Part shown: in pieces, positions 32,345-41,968 of the stretch
Layout: the number at the start of each line of letters is the position of its first letter
Numbering within the stretch: position 1 is the stretch's first letter
Source: Candidatus Aminicenantes bacterium UBA6228
GTDB lineage: Bacteria > Acidobacteriota > Aminicenantia > Aminicenantales > Saccharicenantaceae
DNA: 64,000 nucleotides
Assembly (NCBI GenBank): GCA_002441005.1
Contig: DJWO01000001.1
Location: 62,001-126,000, forward strand
Direction: 5' to 3'
Program-made: the position numbers and the translations under genes
The notes under the pieces: generated by a model
What the model was told of the DNA's origin: nothing
Databases searched by the model: none
What the model saw: the letters and a program-made list of their open reading frames with translations, nothing else

Positions 32345-34113
32345 CTTTCCTCCTGTTTATTTATCTTTTCCAGGTCAAGTCCTTCTCCCCGCTGGTAAAG
32401 GCCAGGGATGGAAACAGGCAGCCGGCCAGAAAGACGGATCTCTCCGGCGAGAGCCATAGCCGCCAGTTCCTGGGTTTCAGGCGTGTTGCGGTACAGGCAG
32501 AGATAACTATCAACCTGGGGCAAATGGCGTATAAAATAAGGACTGCCAAAAGACAGAGCCACCACCGGCCGGCCAGCTTCCTTGATTTTCCGGAGAAGCT
32601 CAATCTGCCCTGGCACCAGATCAACACTCCCCTTACCGGCCTGGAGGTTGGAAAAGAGAGCAGCTATGACCACCTCAGCCTGAAGAGAAGCAGTCAAAGC
32701 CTCTTCTAATTTTTCCTGCCCGGTATCCCCATCAGCATAAAAAGTCTGAGCAGCAGGAAATCTTTCAGTCAGAGCAGCAGCTAACCTTCTGCCGGCATAA
32801 AAATCACCTGGATCACTGCTTAAAGAAAGAATAACCATTTTCTTTCCGGGCCGAACTGGCAGAAGATTATTCTCATTTTTGACTAAAGTAATGGCTGACT
32901 CAAAAGTCTTCCAGGCAGTTTCTTTAAACTCTGGCCGCCCAAGAATCAGCGGCAAATCGTCAAGTGAAACCTGCGAGCTGCGGTTGAGTCCCAGCCTGGC
33001 TTTAGCCGCCAGCACCCGCCGCACCGATTCTTCCACCCGGCTCAAGGGCAAATCGCCTTTCCCCACAGCTTGTTTCAAATAATTGATGACCTTGACGGGC
33101 TCGGGCGGGAGAAGAAGGAGATCAACTCCAGACTTAAGAGCCCGGAGGGAGGCTTCTTCCTGACTAAAATAACGCATGATGCCAGCCATCTCGATAGCAT
33201 CGGTGACAATGAGACCTTTAAAACCCATCTTATTTCTGAGCAAATCACTTAGAATCAGCGGCGATAAAGTGGCCGGCAAGCCTGGTTCTGGTTCAAGAGC
33301 TGGCACATAGAGGTGGGCGGTCATGATGGCTTCGACTCCCTGGTCTATAGCCTTTTGAAATGGATAAAGCTCAACTTTTTCGAGCCGGTCAAGGTCGGCC
33401 TTGATGACCGGCAGCAGGCTGTGCGAATCCTGGTCAGTATCACCATGACCGGGGAAATGTTTGGCAGTGGCTATCATCCCCTTTGACTGGCAGCCGCGAA
33501 TAAAAGCTCCGGTCAGACGGGCAACTTGCTCCGGGTCTTCGCCGGCTGATCTGACGTTAATAATCGGATTATCCGGGTTAATATTAACATCCACCACCGG
33601 GGCATAAGTCATATGAATGCCCAGAGCCCGGCCCTCGATAGCGGTAATCCGGCCCATCTCATAGGCCAGTTGTTCCGAACCGGTGGCGCCCAGAGCCATA
33701 AGCGGCGGAAACAGAGTCGCCCCGGTCACCTGATTGCCCGTTCCCCTTTCCAGGTCAGAGGCAATAAGAAGCGGAACATCAGCCAGCTGCTGGAAATGAT
33801 TGGTAAAATAGGCTGTCTCCAAGGGTTCTCCGCCAAAGAGAATCAGCCCGCCTAAGTGATAATCACGGACCAGGCTTTCCAGCTGCTTGAAATCTTCATC
33901 CTGGCGGTTATAGAATTCGCCATGATAACGGGCGACCACCAGCTGGCCGATCTTTTCTTCCAGACTCATTTTTCGCATGGTCTTTTCTATCCATTTTTGC
34001 TGACTGGCAGTCAGGCCTGAGTCTTTAGCCGGTTTGACCTGGGTCAAACAGCTGGCCATAAATACTACTAAAATAGTAGGGATTAGTCCTTTCCAGAGGT
34101 TTCTTGGTTTCAT
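32341..34113 (-). CDS. GH3 beta-N-acetylhexosaminidase (NagZ-like) lipoprotein
   Basis: 590 residues from ATG 34113, which follows AAAGGAAG; the frame stays open to a TTG six codons earlier. The lipobox VVFMASC anchors it outside the cytoplasm, unlike cytosolic E. coli NagZ. The GH3 N-terminal barrel includes LIASDLERGTGNQV, TYAPVVDVNINPDNPIINVRS, AKHFPGHGDTDQDSH (the NagZ Asp-His acid/base dyad) and VTDAIEMAGIM with the nucleophile Asp. The second, C-terminal GH3 domain (residues 370-580) is present, as in longer NagZ enzymes such as that of Bacillus subtilis. Probably removes N-acetylglucosamine from muropeptides or other glycans. Confidence 0.9.
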   Translation of the reverse strand: MKPRNLWKGLIPTILVVFMASCLTQVKPAKDSGLTASQQKWIEKTMRKMSLEEKIGQLVVARYHGEFYNRQDEDFKQLESLVRDYHLGGLILFGGEPLETAYFTNHFQQLADVPLLIASDLERGTGNQVTGATLFPPLMALGATGSEQLAYEMGRITAIEGRALGIHMTYAPVVDVNINPDNPIINVRSAGEDPEQVARLTGAFIRGCQSKGMIATAKHFPGHGDTDQDSHSLLPVIKADLDRLEKVELYPFQKAIDQGVEAIMTAHLYVPALEPEPGLPATLSPLILSDLLRNKMGFKGLIVTDAIEMAGIMRYFSQEEASLRALKSGVDLLLLPPEPVKVINYLKQAVGKGDLPLSRVEESVRRVLAAKARLGLNRSSQVSLDDLPLILGRPEFKETAWKTFESAITLVKNENNLLPVRPGKKMVILSLSSDPGDFYAGRRLAAALTERFPAAQTFYADGDTGQEKLEEALTASLQAEVVIAALFSNLQAGKGSVDLVPGQIELLRKIKEAGRPVVALSFGSPYFIRHLPQVDSYLCLYRNTPETQELAAMALAGEIRLSGRLPVSIPGLYQRGEGLDLEKINKQEER

Positions 34114-34242
34114 TGGTTTCTTCCTTTCCAAAACCGGCCAGTTTCTTCCGGTCTAAGTATTGTCAATTCATATTTAAATTCAAAGTTAACCTTTAATCCA
34201 GCCATTAACCTGTATGATATTCAGTCAGCTTATTTTTTCAAC

Positions 34243-35568
34243 TTAATCCAAAAAATAGCGAGCTAAGAGCAACAAAGCGATGAGATAAACCAGCCAGTGA
34301 ACTTTTCGGCCTTCTCCTTTAAAAATCTTAAGGAGCGAGTAGCTGATAAAACCAAAAGCCAGACCGTCGGTGATACTGACGGTGAGCGGAGTGACCACTA
34401 AGGTCAAAAAGGCCGGAACAGCTTCAGTGACATCTTCCCAGTCTATCCGGGCCACAGCCTTGATCATCATGAAACCGACAATGATCAGAGCCGGGGCAAT
34501 GACCGGCCGCAGAACCTGGCCATTATCAACATAGCTGCCTCCAATCATTTCAGCTAAGGGGTTCAAGAACAAAGCAGCCAGAAAGAAAAGAGAGGTAAAA
34601 ACGTTGGCCAGGCCGGTGCGGGCTCCCTGGGCAATCCCGGTTGAACTTTCTACATAGCTGCTGACCGTCGAAGTCCCAAGCAGGGTTCCGGCGACGGTAC
34701 CAATGGCATCGGCCAGCATGGCCTGGTTGGCCCGGGGAAGTTTTTTATTCTTAAAGAAACCAGCCGGACTGCCGACCCCGACCAGTGTCCCAACCGTATC
34801 AAAAACGTCAAGAAAGAAAAAGACAAAAATAATTGGAATCAGTCCGCCTCTAAGAGCCCCGGTTATATCCAGTTTTAAAAATGTCGGGGAGAGAGAAGGA
34901 GGAGCCGAAAACAGGCCCTGGAATTTAACCACTCCCAGAACCAGGCCTAAAAGGGCTGAAGATAGAATCCCCCAGAGTAAAGCCCCTGGAATTCTCCTGG
35001 TCAGGAGAATAGCTATGACTGCCAGTCCGAAGAGAGAAACCAGAACCGGCCGGCTGCCCAGACGGCCAAGCCCGACCAGTACCCCGGGAGTGGCAACCAC
35101 GATCCCGGCATATTCCAATCCAACCAGGCCAATCAACAACCCGATGCCAGCAGCTATAGCCTGCTTCAGAGACTCGGGAACAATATCTACCAGCTTGCCT
35201 GCCACACCCATCAGCGCCAGGAGAGCAAAAATGCAACCGGAAATAAAATTAGCCCCCAGAGCTACCTGCCAGGAATAGCCCATCAGGCCACAGACGGTGA
35301 CGGCAAAAAAAACATTATGACCCATGGCCGGGGCCTGGGCGATGGGATAATTGGACAGCAGGCCGGTCAGCAGAGTGGCTAAAGCACTGGCCAGGCAGGT
35401 AGCCACCATAACCGCCGCGGTATTCATCCCAACTCCTCCCAGAATGGCTGGCTGAACAAAGATGATATAGGACATGGTCATAAAGGTGGTCAGGCCACCG
35501 AGGAATTCTGTTCGGAAGTCAGTCCGGTTTTCACTGAGCTTAAAAGTTTTTTCTAACCAGGACTTCAT
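34243..35568 (-). CDS. NCS2-family purine permease (AzgA type)
   Basis: 441 residues with about 12-14 membrane helices. FLGGLTTFMTMSYIIFVQPAIL, the family start, is followed by QAPAMGHNVFFAVTVC and, in the second half, FFFLDVFDTVGTLVGVG and STGIAQGARTGLANV, which mark the AzgA/GhxP hypoxanthine-guanine-adenine proton symporters. AAAGGAGG is 7 bases from the ATG. It lies directly downstream of apt, which would trap imported adenine as AMP; together they form a purine salvage pair. Confidence 0.9.
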   Translation of the reverse strand: MKSWLEKTFKLSENRTDFRTEFLGGLTTFMTMSYIIFVQPAILGGVGMNTAAVMVATCLASALATLLTGLLSNYPIAQAPAMGHNVFFAVTVCGLMGYSWQVALGANFISGCIFALLALMGVAGKLVDIVPESLKQAIAAGIGLLIGLVGLEYAGIVVATPGVLVGLGRLGSRPVLVSLFGLAVIAILLTRRIPGALLWGILSSALLGLVLGVVKFQGLFSAPPSLSPTFLKLDITGALRGGLIPIIFVFFFLDVFDTVGTLVGVGSPAGFFKNKKLPRANQAMLADAIGTVAGTLLGTSTVSSYVESSTGIAQGARTGLANVFTSLFFLAALFLNPLAEMIGGSYVDNGQVLRPVIAPALIIVGFMMIKAVARIDWEDVTEAVPAFLTLVVTPLTVSITDGLAFGFISYSLLKIFKGEGRKVHWLVYLIALLLLARYFLD

Positions 35569-35663
35569 TCTCCCGCCTCCTTTCGAGTCATCGTGGTTGT
35601 AATCAGTTCGGCTGGCTGGATAAAGTAATTATTGCCCGCTGGGCAGCCTTGGACTGACAAAAT

Positions 35664-36194
35664 TTAAAATTTAATCAAGCTATAAATTGGAACTTCAGGG
35701 TGAGCAGCCGCCATCCGGCTCGAACCTTCCAGTGAGGTCAGCTCAACCACCGCTTCAAAAGCGGCCACTTTCCCGCCCAGCTGTTCGACCAGTTCAATAG
35801 CACTGATGCCGGAAGAGCCGGTGGCAATTAAATCATCAACAATGATGACCTTTTCGCCCTGTCCAACGCTGTCCACATGAGCTTCGAAATACTCGACGGC
35901 ATATTCATTCGGAGCCAGAATAGTCAGGGATTTCCGGGGGAGCTTGCCTTTTTTCCTGATCAGACTGAAACCAAGCCTTAGCTCCCGGGCCAGGGCGGCG
36001 CCGAAAATGAAACCTCGCGATTCAATAGCCGCTATCCTGTCAGGCGAGTATTCCCTGGCGATGGCCGCCAGGTCGTCAATGGCCTGATTAAAAGCCTGCC
36101 GGTCCTGGATGACCGGGGTTAAATCCTTGAAGATTACTCCCTTCTTCGGGAAATCAGGAACATCAACAATCATTGCTTTAAGATCTAACATCAT
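35664..36194 (-). CDS. apt: Adenine phosphoribosyltransferase
   Basis: 176 residues. Converts adenine and PRPP to AMP. FPKKGVIFKDLTPVI, IAAIESRGFIFGAALA, the flexible loop GFSLIRKKGKLP and the PRPP motif VIIVDDLIATGSSGISA are all conserved. Among clustered ATGs I choose 36194, 6 bases from GAAAGG; ATG 36200 lies against that site. Upstream of the purine permease. Confidence 0.96.
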   Translation of the reverse strand: MMLDLKAMIVDVPDFPKKGVIFKDLTPVIQDRQAFNQAIDDLAAIAREYSPDRIAAIESRGFIFGAALARELRLGFSLIRKKGKLPRKSLTILAPNEYAVEYFEAHVDSVGQGEKVIIVDDLIATGSSGISAIELVEQLGGKVAAFEAVVELTSLEGSSRMAAAHPEVPIYSLIKF

Positions 36195-36283
36195 GCCCAT
36201 CCTTTCAGCTGAGAAGTTGTCAGCTCCTCAGTCTAATCAATCCGGGTATATTCAAGAAACAGGCGCGCCCAGATACCAGAGGT

Positions 36284-36805
36284 TTAATCACTCTCTTTTC
36301 GTCCCTCATTCCTGGCTCTTCTTTTCCTGTTATTATTCTGGCCGGAAAAAAAGCCAACCCCTGGCTCCAGGCCAGAAATTTTTATCCGCCGCTCCTTATC
36401 GCCAATGACTTTGATAAAAATCTTGATGACCTTAACCCCTTTGATTTCAAAGGGTAATTTTTCTGCCCACTCAATAGCCACTACCCCGCTGCCCAATAAA
36501 TCCTCCAGACCAAGGTCGGCAATTTCTTGAGCTTCTCCCAGCCGGTAAAGATCCAGATGATAGAGAGGCACCCGGCCCTCATAAATATTAAGCAAAGTAA
36601 AAGACGGGCTGCAGACATAAGTTTGGTCGCCAACCCCCAGACCGGCCGCCAGGCCGCCGACCATCAGCGTCTTACCAGCCCCCAGCTCGCCGATGAGCAG
36701 AATGACTTCATCTCCGCCGAGGCTTTGACCGAGATTTTTAGCCAGTTCAAAAGTTTCTTCTTCCGAACCGGTGGTAAAAACCAAATCAGCTCCGTCAGTC
36801 TTCAT
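36284..36805 (-). CDS. tsaE: tRNA t6A biosynthesis ATPase TsaE
   Basis: 173 residues. Works with TsaB and TsaD to make threonylcarbamoyladenosine at position 37 of ANN-decoding tRNAs. Walker A LLIGELGAGKTLMVGGLA, SPSFTLLNIYEG, HLDLYRLGEAQEI and the Walker-B-like GVVAIEWAEKL are present. The start is ATG 36805, which AGAGGA precedes by 2-3 bases; an earlier start at 36829 would overlap nnr more deeply. The C-terminal 25 residues are basic and Asn/Arg rich, beyond the usual length. tsaE after nnr is a frequent arrangement. Confidence 0.93.
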   Translation of the reverse strand: MKTDGADLVFTTGSEEETFELAKNLGQSLGGDEVILLIGELGAGKTLMVGGLAAGLGVGDQTYVCSPSFTLLNIYEGRVPLYHLDLYRLGEAQEIADLGLEDLLGSGVVAIEWAEKLPFEIKGVKVIKIFIKVIGDKERRIKISGLEPGVGFFSGQNNNRKRRARNEGRKESD

Positions 36806-38375
36806 TGTCCTCTCCACGCCGGGCAACAAACGAAATGGCTGAAGGCAGATAGCGAATCAAATCGGTGGCCAGGAGAGGCCTCTCCCCTATCTTATCCGCC
36901 GCTAAGTCCCCGCTCAGTCCATGAACAAAGACAGCATTGACCACCGCCTGGGTCAGATCCTTAGTCTGCATCGCTTCAGAAGCAATAAAGCCGGAGAGGA
37001 CATCGCCGCTTCCGCCGGAGGCCATGCCCGGATTACCGGTTGGATTAACCCAGATCTTTCCCTGGGGGGAAACAGTCAGGGATTTGTAGCCTTTAAAAAC
37101 CAGATGCAGATGGTATTTGGCGGCAAATTCAGGCCCAACTTCCAGCCGGTGGCGGAGGGCTTCGCCGGTTGGAATTCCAGACAGCCTGGAAAATTCTCCA
37201 GGATGAGGCGTTAAAACTGTTTTAGCCGGTAGAGACGATAGAATTTCACGCCTGGAGGAGATGATATTGAGGCCATCGGCATCAATAATAACCGGCAGCT
37301 TGGTCTTTTTTATCCGTTCCAATAAGTTTAAAACTAAAGAAGAAGTCTCGGAATGAGTGGAAAGACCAGGCCCCAGGAGCAGAGCATCTTTGCCCTCCAG
37401 AAGCTCAAGCACCCGGCTCAAGGCCCGTTCAGAAATAGTCCTGGCACTGGTTTCGGGCAGGGGCTCAGTCATTAATTCAGGCATGGTTTTAGCCACTACC
37501 GGCAGGCAGCTGTCAGCCGTGGCCACTGTCACCAGTCCAGCCCCCATCTTCAGGGCAGCTTTCCCAGCCATAGCCGCGGCTCCGGTTTTGCCATAAGAGC
37601 CAGCCAGAATCAGTAAATGGCCATAGCTGCCTTTATGAGTGCCTTTCTCCCGTGGTTGAAAATATGGCTGGAGGGAATCAATTTCAACCAGCTCTATTGA
37701 AAAATCCGGCCGGTTGAAAAGAAAAGGCGGAACACTGATATCAGCCACATAGAGTTCGCCGGTATAATCTTCAGCTGGCGGGAAAATATGAGCAATCTTG
37801 GGCGCGGCCATGGTCACTGTAAAATCAGCTTTGACCGCCGGGCCGATAAGTTCAAAACTATCAGCCGAGAGCCCGGATGGAATATCAACAGCCACAATCA
37901 AATCTCCGGAGTTATTAAGGTCATTAATAACCTGAGCATACAGCCCGGAGAGAGGACTGGACAGCCCGGTGCCAAACAGGGCATCAATGACGACCGGCGC
38001 TTCTTTTAAAAGAGGCCGGTATCTTCTCCAGAGAGCGGGAGTAGGAACAGCTTTGATTTTTATCCCGGTTTTTTTAGCAATCTGGAGATTGACCAGGGCA
38101 TCGCCCTTGACTTCTTCCTCCCGGCTGACCAGGAGAACTTCACAGTCAACTCCATAGTTAAAAAGATGGCGGGCAGCCACCAAGCCGTCTCCGCCGTTAT
38201 TGCCTTTTCCAGCGATGACCAAAACCGGGCAGCCAGGGCCGATCTTGAGCTCATTGGAGAGAAGGCTGGCCACTTCCCGCCCGGCATTTTCCATTAAAAC
38301 CAGGCCCGGAATCCCCAGGTTTTCTATCGCCTGGCGGTCTATTTCTCTCATCTGGCTGGCAGTCAGAATTTTCAT
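36795..38375 (-). CDS. nnr: Bifunctional NAD(P)HX epimerase/dehydratase
   Basis: 526 residues, the fused form typical of bacteria. Repairs hydrated NADH/NADPH: the N-terminal YjeF_N domain (MREIDRQAIENLGIPGLVLMENAG, GKGNNGGDGLVAARHL, DALFGTGLSSPLSG) epimerises NADHX; the C-terminal ribokinase-like domain (LAGSYGKTGAAAMAGKAAL, VIDADGLNII, LTPHPGEFSRL, NPTGNPGMASGGSGDVLSG) dehydrates it using ADP. First gene of the minus-strand group that continues to tsaE and apt. A weak extended -10 (TGATAAAAT) lies near 38402-38410 on the minus strand. Confidence 0.95.
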   Translation of the reverse strand: MKILTASQMREIDRQAIENLGIPGLVLMENAGREVASLLSNELKIGPGCPVLVIAGKGNNGGDGLVAARHLFNYGVDCEVLLVSREEEVKGDALVNLQIAKKTGIKIKAVPTPALWRRYRPLLKEAPVVIDALFGTGLSSPLSGLYAQVINDLNNSGDLIVAVDIPSGLSADSFELIGPAVKADFTVTMAAPKIAHIFPPAEDYTGELYVADISVPPFLFNRPDFSIELVEIDSLQPYFQPREKGTHKGSYGHLLILAGSYGKTGAAAMAGKAALKMGAGLVTVATADSCLPVVAKTMPELMTEPLPETSARTISERALSRVLELLEGKDALLLGPGLSTHSETSSLVLNLLERIKKTKLPVIIDADGLNIISSRREILSSLPAKTVLTPHPGEFSRLSGIPTGEALRHRLEVGPEFAAKYHLHLVFKGYKSLTVSPQGKIWVNPTGNPGMASGGSGDVLSGFIASEAMQTKDLTQAVVNAVFVHGLSGDLAADKIGERPLLATDLIRYLPSAISFVARRGEDNED

Positions 38376-38464
38376 GGCTGACCTCTTTTCTCAGAAGAAA
38401 AATTTTATCATAAAATGGCTGCCTGGATAACAGTTAATCTGACAATTTAAAATCGGCCTCAATC

Positions 38465-38493
38465 TTGATTCAACTTTTCTTCTGTGCTAAATT
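38465..38493 (+). promoter_or_regulatory. Promoter of the gap-pgk-tpiA operon
   Basis: TTGATT (38465-38470), 17-base spacer, TAAATT (38488-38493) with an extended TGC. Start near 38500; a full AAGGAGGTG ribosome site (38531-38539) precedes ATG 38544. Confidence 0.5.
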
Positions 38494-38543
38494 TATAAAA
38501 AGTAAAAAAATCAGAAATCAGGCTGGAAATAAGGAGGTGTTTT

Positions 38544-39551
38544 ATGGCTATCAAAGTTGGAATTAACGGCTTTGGAAGAATTGGCCGAAACCTGCTGCGG
38601 GCTTCGGTTCACGATCCTGAGATTGAATATCTGGCCGTCAATGATATTACCGATGCTAAGACTTTAGGTCACTTACTAAAGTATGATTCCGTCCTGGGCG
38701 GTTTCAAAGAGGATATTAAGACGACCGAAGACGCCATTGTTCTTAACGGGAAGAAGATCAAGGTCCTGGCGGAAAAGGACATTGCCGGCCTCAAGTGGAA
38801 AGACCTGGGAGTAGAAGTGGTGGTCGAATCAACTGGCAAATACACCAAACGTCCGGAGGCCATCAAGCATATCGAAATTGGTGGAGCCAGGAAAGTGGTT
38901 ATTTCCGCTCCGGCCACTGACCCGGATATAACCATCGTCATGGGAGTTAATGAAAAAGATTATAATCCGGCCAGGCATCACCTGATTTCCAATGCTTCCT
39001 GTACGACCAACTGCTTGGCTCCGCTGACCAAAGTTATCCATGAAAAATTCGGCATAGAAAAAGCCTTTATGACCACGGTTCACTCCTACACCAATGACCA
39101 GAAAATCCTTGATGCCCCTCATAAGGACTTAAGACGGGCCCGGGCCGCAGCCATCTCTCAAATACCAACCACCACCGGTGCAGCCAAAGCCATCGGCCTG
39201 GTTATGCCCGATCTAAAAGGGAAAATAGATGGCATTTCTATCCGGGTGCCAACTTCCAATGTCTCCTTAGTTGATCTGGTGGCCCTGGTCAAAAAAGAAA
39301 CGACGGCGGAAGAAATTAACGCCGCTTTAAAGGCAGCCGCCGGGGGCGAGCTAAAAGGAATACTTGATTATATAGAAGAGCCATTAGTCTCGGTTGATTT
39401 TATGGCCAATCCTCACTCTTCCATTGTTGATGGCCTGTCCACCAAGGTTATTGAAGGCAACCTGGTCAAAGTTTTAGCCTGGTATGACAATGAATGGGGT
39501 TATTCCTGCCGCTTAGCTGACCTGATTAAATACGTGATGAAGGCCAGATAA
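38544..39551 (+). CDS. gap: Glyceraldehyde-3-phosphate dehydrogenase
   Basis: 335 residues. Glycolytic NAD-dependent oxidation of glyceraldehyde 3-phosphate. NAD-binding INGFGRIGRNLLR, the active-site SNASCTTNCLAPL (Cys near residue 155), TVHSYTNDQKILD with the catalytic His, and WYDNEWGYSCRLADLI. The very strong ribosome site suggests high expression. Starts the gap-pgk-tpiA-secG-tRNA-Leu operon. Confidence 0.98.
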   Translation: MAIKVGINGFGRIGRNLLRASVHDPEIEYLAVNDITDAKTLGHLLKYDSVLGGFKEDIKTTEDAIVLNGKKIKVLAEKDIAGLKWKDLGVEVVVESTGKYTKRPEAIKHIEIGGARKVVISAPATDPDITIVMGVNEKDYNPARHHLISNASCTTNCLAPLTKVIHEKFGIEKAFMTTVHSYTNDQKILDAPHKDLRRARAAAISQIPTTTGAAKAIGLVMPDLKGKIDGISIRVPTSNVSLVDLVALVKKETTAEEINAALKAAAGGELKGILDYIEEPLVSVDFMANPHSSIVDGLSTKVIEGNLVKVLAWYDNEWGYSCRLADLIKYVMKAR

Positions 39552-39568
39552 GAGGACTGGAGGACCTG

Positions 39569-40747
39569 ATGAAATTTCTGGAAGATATCGATTATAAGGA
39601 CAAACTTGTTTTTCTCCGCGTGGATTTCAATGTTCCCTTAGATGAAAACCTCAAGATTAGAGACGAAACCAGGATTCAGGCTTCTCTTCCGACCATTAAA
39701 TATTTGCTGGAAAAAGGCGCCCGCCTGGTGGTTGCTTCTCATCTGGGCCGGCCTAAGGGTCAATTCAATCCAAAAATGAGCCTCAAACCGGTGGCTGAGA
39801 GGCTGCAGCAACTTTTAGCCGGGACAAGAGTCATCATGGCTCCAGACGTGATTGGTCCGGAAGTGGAACGGTTGAAAGCTAACCTAAAACCAGGCGAGCT
39901 GCTGCTACTCGAAAATGTCAGATTCTATAAACAGGAAACCGACAACGATCCTGACTTTTCTAAAAAGCTGGCTGAAGGCTGTCAGGTTTTTGTCAATGAT
40001 GCTTTTGGCTCCTGTCACCGGGCCCATGCCTCGGTCGTCGGGATTACAGCTTATACTGGAGACAAGGCTGCCGGCTTCCTGCTCAAGGAAGAAGTTGAAC
40101 ACCTCAGCCGCATAACTCATCACCCGGAAAGGCCTTACGTGGCTATCCTGGGCGGGGCCAAGATAGAAGATAAGATTCCGGTTCTGGAAAGCCTGGTCAG
40201 TCAAGCTGATGTCCTGCTGATTGGCGGGGCCATGGCTTATACTTTCCTTAAGGCCCAGGGCCGGGGGGTCGGAAAATCCTTAGTGGAAGAAGATAAGCTC
40301 CAGATTGCAGCCAGCATTCTGAAGAAAGCCGAAGACAGCGGGGTGAAATTCATTCTGCCTCTTGACCACATTCTGACTTCAGCTATTGACAGCCAGGAAA
40401 TAGCCCTGGTGGCTGATTCTTATCCGCTGCCAGACCAGTTGATAGCGGTTGATATCGGTCCCAAAACGATCGCCGAGTATGAAAAATACATAAAATCGGC
40501 CAGAACTATTTTCTGGAACGGCCCTCTGGGGGTCTTTGAGGTCAAAGCCTTTTCTAAAGGAACAGTAGAAATTGCCCGGGCGGTAGCCAGCTCCGGTGCC
40601 TTTTCGGTAGTTGGCGGCGGTGATTCGATAGCGGCTATTCATCAGGCCGGTGTGGCTGACCGCATCAGCCATATTTCAACTGGCGGCGGGGCCTCACTTG
40701 AATATATCGCCTACGGAACCCTGCCCGGGATTGAAGCTTTGAAATAA
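39569..40747 (+). CDS. pgk: Phosphoglycerate kinase
   Basis: 392 residues. ATP-forming step of lower glycolysis. FLRVDFNVPLDENLKIRDETRI, VVASHLGRPKG, LLLENVRFYKQE, VNDAFGSCHRAHASVVG, ILGGAKIEDKIPVLESL, GGAMAYTFLKAQG and GGGDSIAAIHQAG are the standard motifs. GGAGG stands before ATG 39569, 17 bases after gap. Confidence 0.98.
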   Translation: MKFLEDIDYKDKLVFLRVDFNVPLDENLKIRDETRIQASLPTIKYLLEKGARLVVASHLGRPKGQFNPKMSLKPVAERLQQLLAGTRVIMAPDVIGPEVERLKANLKPGELLLLENVRFYKQETDNDPDFSKKLAEGCQVFVNDAFGSCHRAHASVVGITAYTGDKAAGFLLKEEVEHLSRITHHPERPYVAILGGAKIEDKIPVLESLVSQADVLLIGGAMAYTFLKAQGRGVGKSLVEEDKLQIAASILKKAEDSGVKFILPLDHILTSAIDSQEIALVADSYPLPDQLIAVDIGPKTIAEYEKYIKSARTIFWNGPLGVFEVKAFSKGTVEIARAVASSGAFSVVGGGDSIAAIHQAGVADRISHISTGGGASLEYIAYGTLPGIEALK

Positions 40748-40777
40748 AAGCCCCGGGCCAAAATGGGAGTCAGGTCA

Positions 40778-41557
40778 ATGGAAGAACTGGTCAAACCGGT
40801 CGTAGCCGGCAACTGGAAAATGTACAAAACTATAAGCGAGGCCCGGGAATTAACGGCCGAGATTGTCAACCAGTCAGCCGATTTATCCGGAGCCAGCCTG
40901 ATTCTCATTCCGCCTTTTACCGCTATCCAGGAAGTAAAAAAAACGGCCGGAGGCAGCCGCCTTAAAGTTGGAGGGCAGGATCTTTTCTGGGAAGAGGAAG
41001 GAGCTTTTACCGGTGAAATTTCTCCCCGCCAGCTAAAGGAAGCAGGCTGTGATTTCGTCCTGGTTGGCCATTCAGAAAGAAGACAGATTTTTGGCGAAAC
41101 CGATGAGATGGTCAGGAAAAAAGTTCTGGCTGCCCTCCGCCATGATCTTATTCCAATTGTCTGCATCGGGGAAAATCTGGAAGAGAGGAAAAACGGTCAA
41201 ACCCTGAATAAAATCAAGAGCCAGTTAGAAAACAGCCTGTTTGGCCTGCCGGAGGAAGAATTTAAGATGATCATTCTGGCTTATGAGCCCATCTGGGCAA
41301 TTGGAACAGGGCAGAATGCTACTCCGGAGCAGGCTGAAGAAGTCCATGACTATATCCGCCAGTTAATTGCGGGCAGGTATGGTAAAAGCCTGTCAGCCTG
41401 TGCTATAATCCTTTACGGCGGGTCGGTTAAACCGGCCAATGCCTCTTCTTTGATAAAAGAAAAAGATGTTGATGGATTTTTAGTCGGCGGTGCTTCTCTT
41501 AGTGCCGGGTCCTTTCTGGGCATAGTCAGGGAAGCCAGCCGTCCGAATGAGGGTTAG
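40778..41557 (+). CDS. tpiA: Triose-phosphate isomerase
   Basis: 259 residues from ATG 40778, preceded by GGAG; an ATG at 40763 gives five more residues. VVAGNWKMYKT (Asn/Lys), VGHSERRQIFGE (electrophile His), LAYEPIWAIGTGQNATPEQ (catalytic Glu) and ILYGGSVKPANASSL, GGASL are intact. Interconverts dihydroxyacetone phosphate and glyceraldehyde 3-phosphate. Followed after 2 bases by secG. Confidence 0.98.
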   Translation: MEELVKPVVAGNWKMYKTISEARELTAEIVNQSADLSGASLILIPPFTAIQEVKKTAGGSRLKVGGQDLFWEEEGAFTGEISPRQLKEAGCDFVLVGHSERRQIFGETDEMVRKKVLAALRHDLIPIVCIGENLEERKNGQTLNKIKSQLENSLFGLPEEEFKMIILAYEPIWAIGTGQNATPEQAEEVHDYIRQLIAGRYGKSLSACAIILYGGSVKPANASSLIKEKDVDGFLVGGASLSAGSFLGIVREASRPNEG

Positions 41558-41559
41558 AA

Positions 41560-41946
41560 GTGACTACTTTTTTGATTGTTCTCCATGTAATTGTCTGTAT
41601 CGTGCTGATTCTGGCTGTTTTGCTTCAATCGGGCAAGGCGGCCGACCTGGCCGGGGCCTTCGGCGGAGGTGGCAGTCAAACTGCTTTCGGACCACGGAGC
41701 AGCCAGACTATCCTGAGCAAAATCACAACTGTCGGTGCTGTTTTGTTCATGCTAACTTCAATTGGCCTGTGGATCTTATCCGGTAAGACTTCATCCGTGG
41801 CCAAGGATATTCCGGCTCAGCCGGCAGCCACCGAGACTCAACAGCCGGCTCAAAAGCAGGAACCGGCTAATCAAACAGCTCCGGCCGAGACCAGTAAGAC
41901 CACTACTCAGACAGAGCAGCCCCAGACCGATCAGACTAAAAAGTAA
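41560..41946 (+). CDS. secG: Preprotein translocase subunit SecG
   Basis: 128 residues from GTG 41560 with GAGGG 6 bases ahead. Two membrane helices flank the conserved loop LLQSGKAADLAGAFGGGGSQTAFG, diagnostic of SecG, which speeds SecYEG transport. The last 50 residues are Gln/Thr/Pro/Ala rich and disordered (TETQQPAQKQEPANQTAP), longer than in E. coli. Coupled to tpiA and followed by tRNA-Leu. Confidence 0.93.
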   Translation: MTTFLIVLHVIVCIVLILAVLLQSGKAADLAGAFGGGGSQTAFGPRSSQTILSKITTVGAVLFMLTSIGLWILSGKTSSVAKDIPAQPAATETQQPAQKQEPANQTAPAETSKTTTQTEQPQTDQTKK

Positions 41947-41968
41947 GCAGAAGCAAGAAGCAACTTAT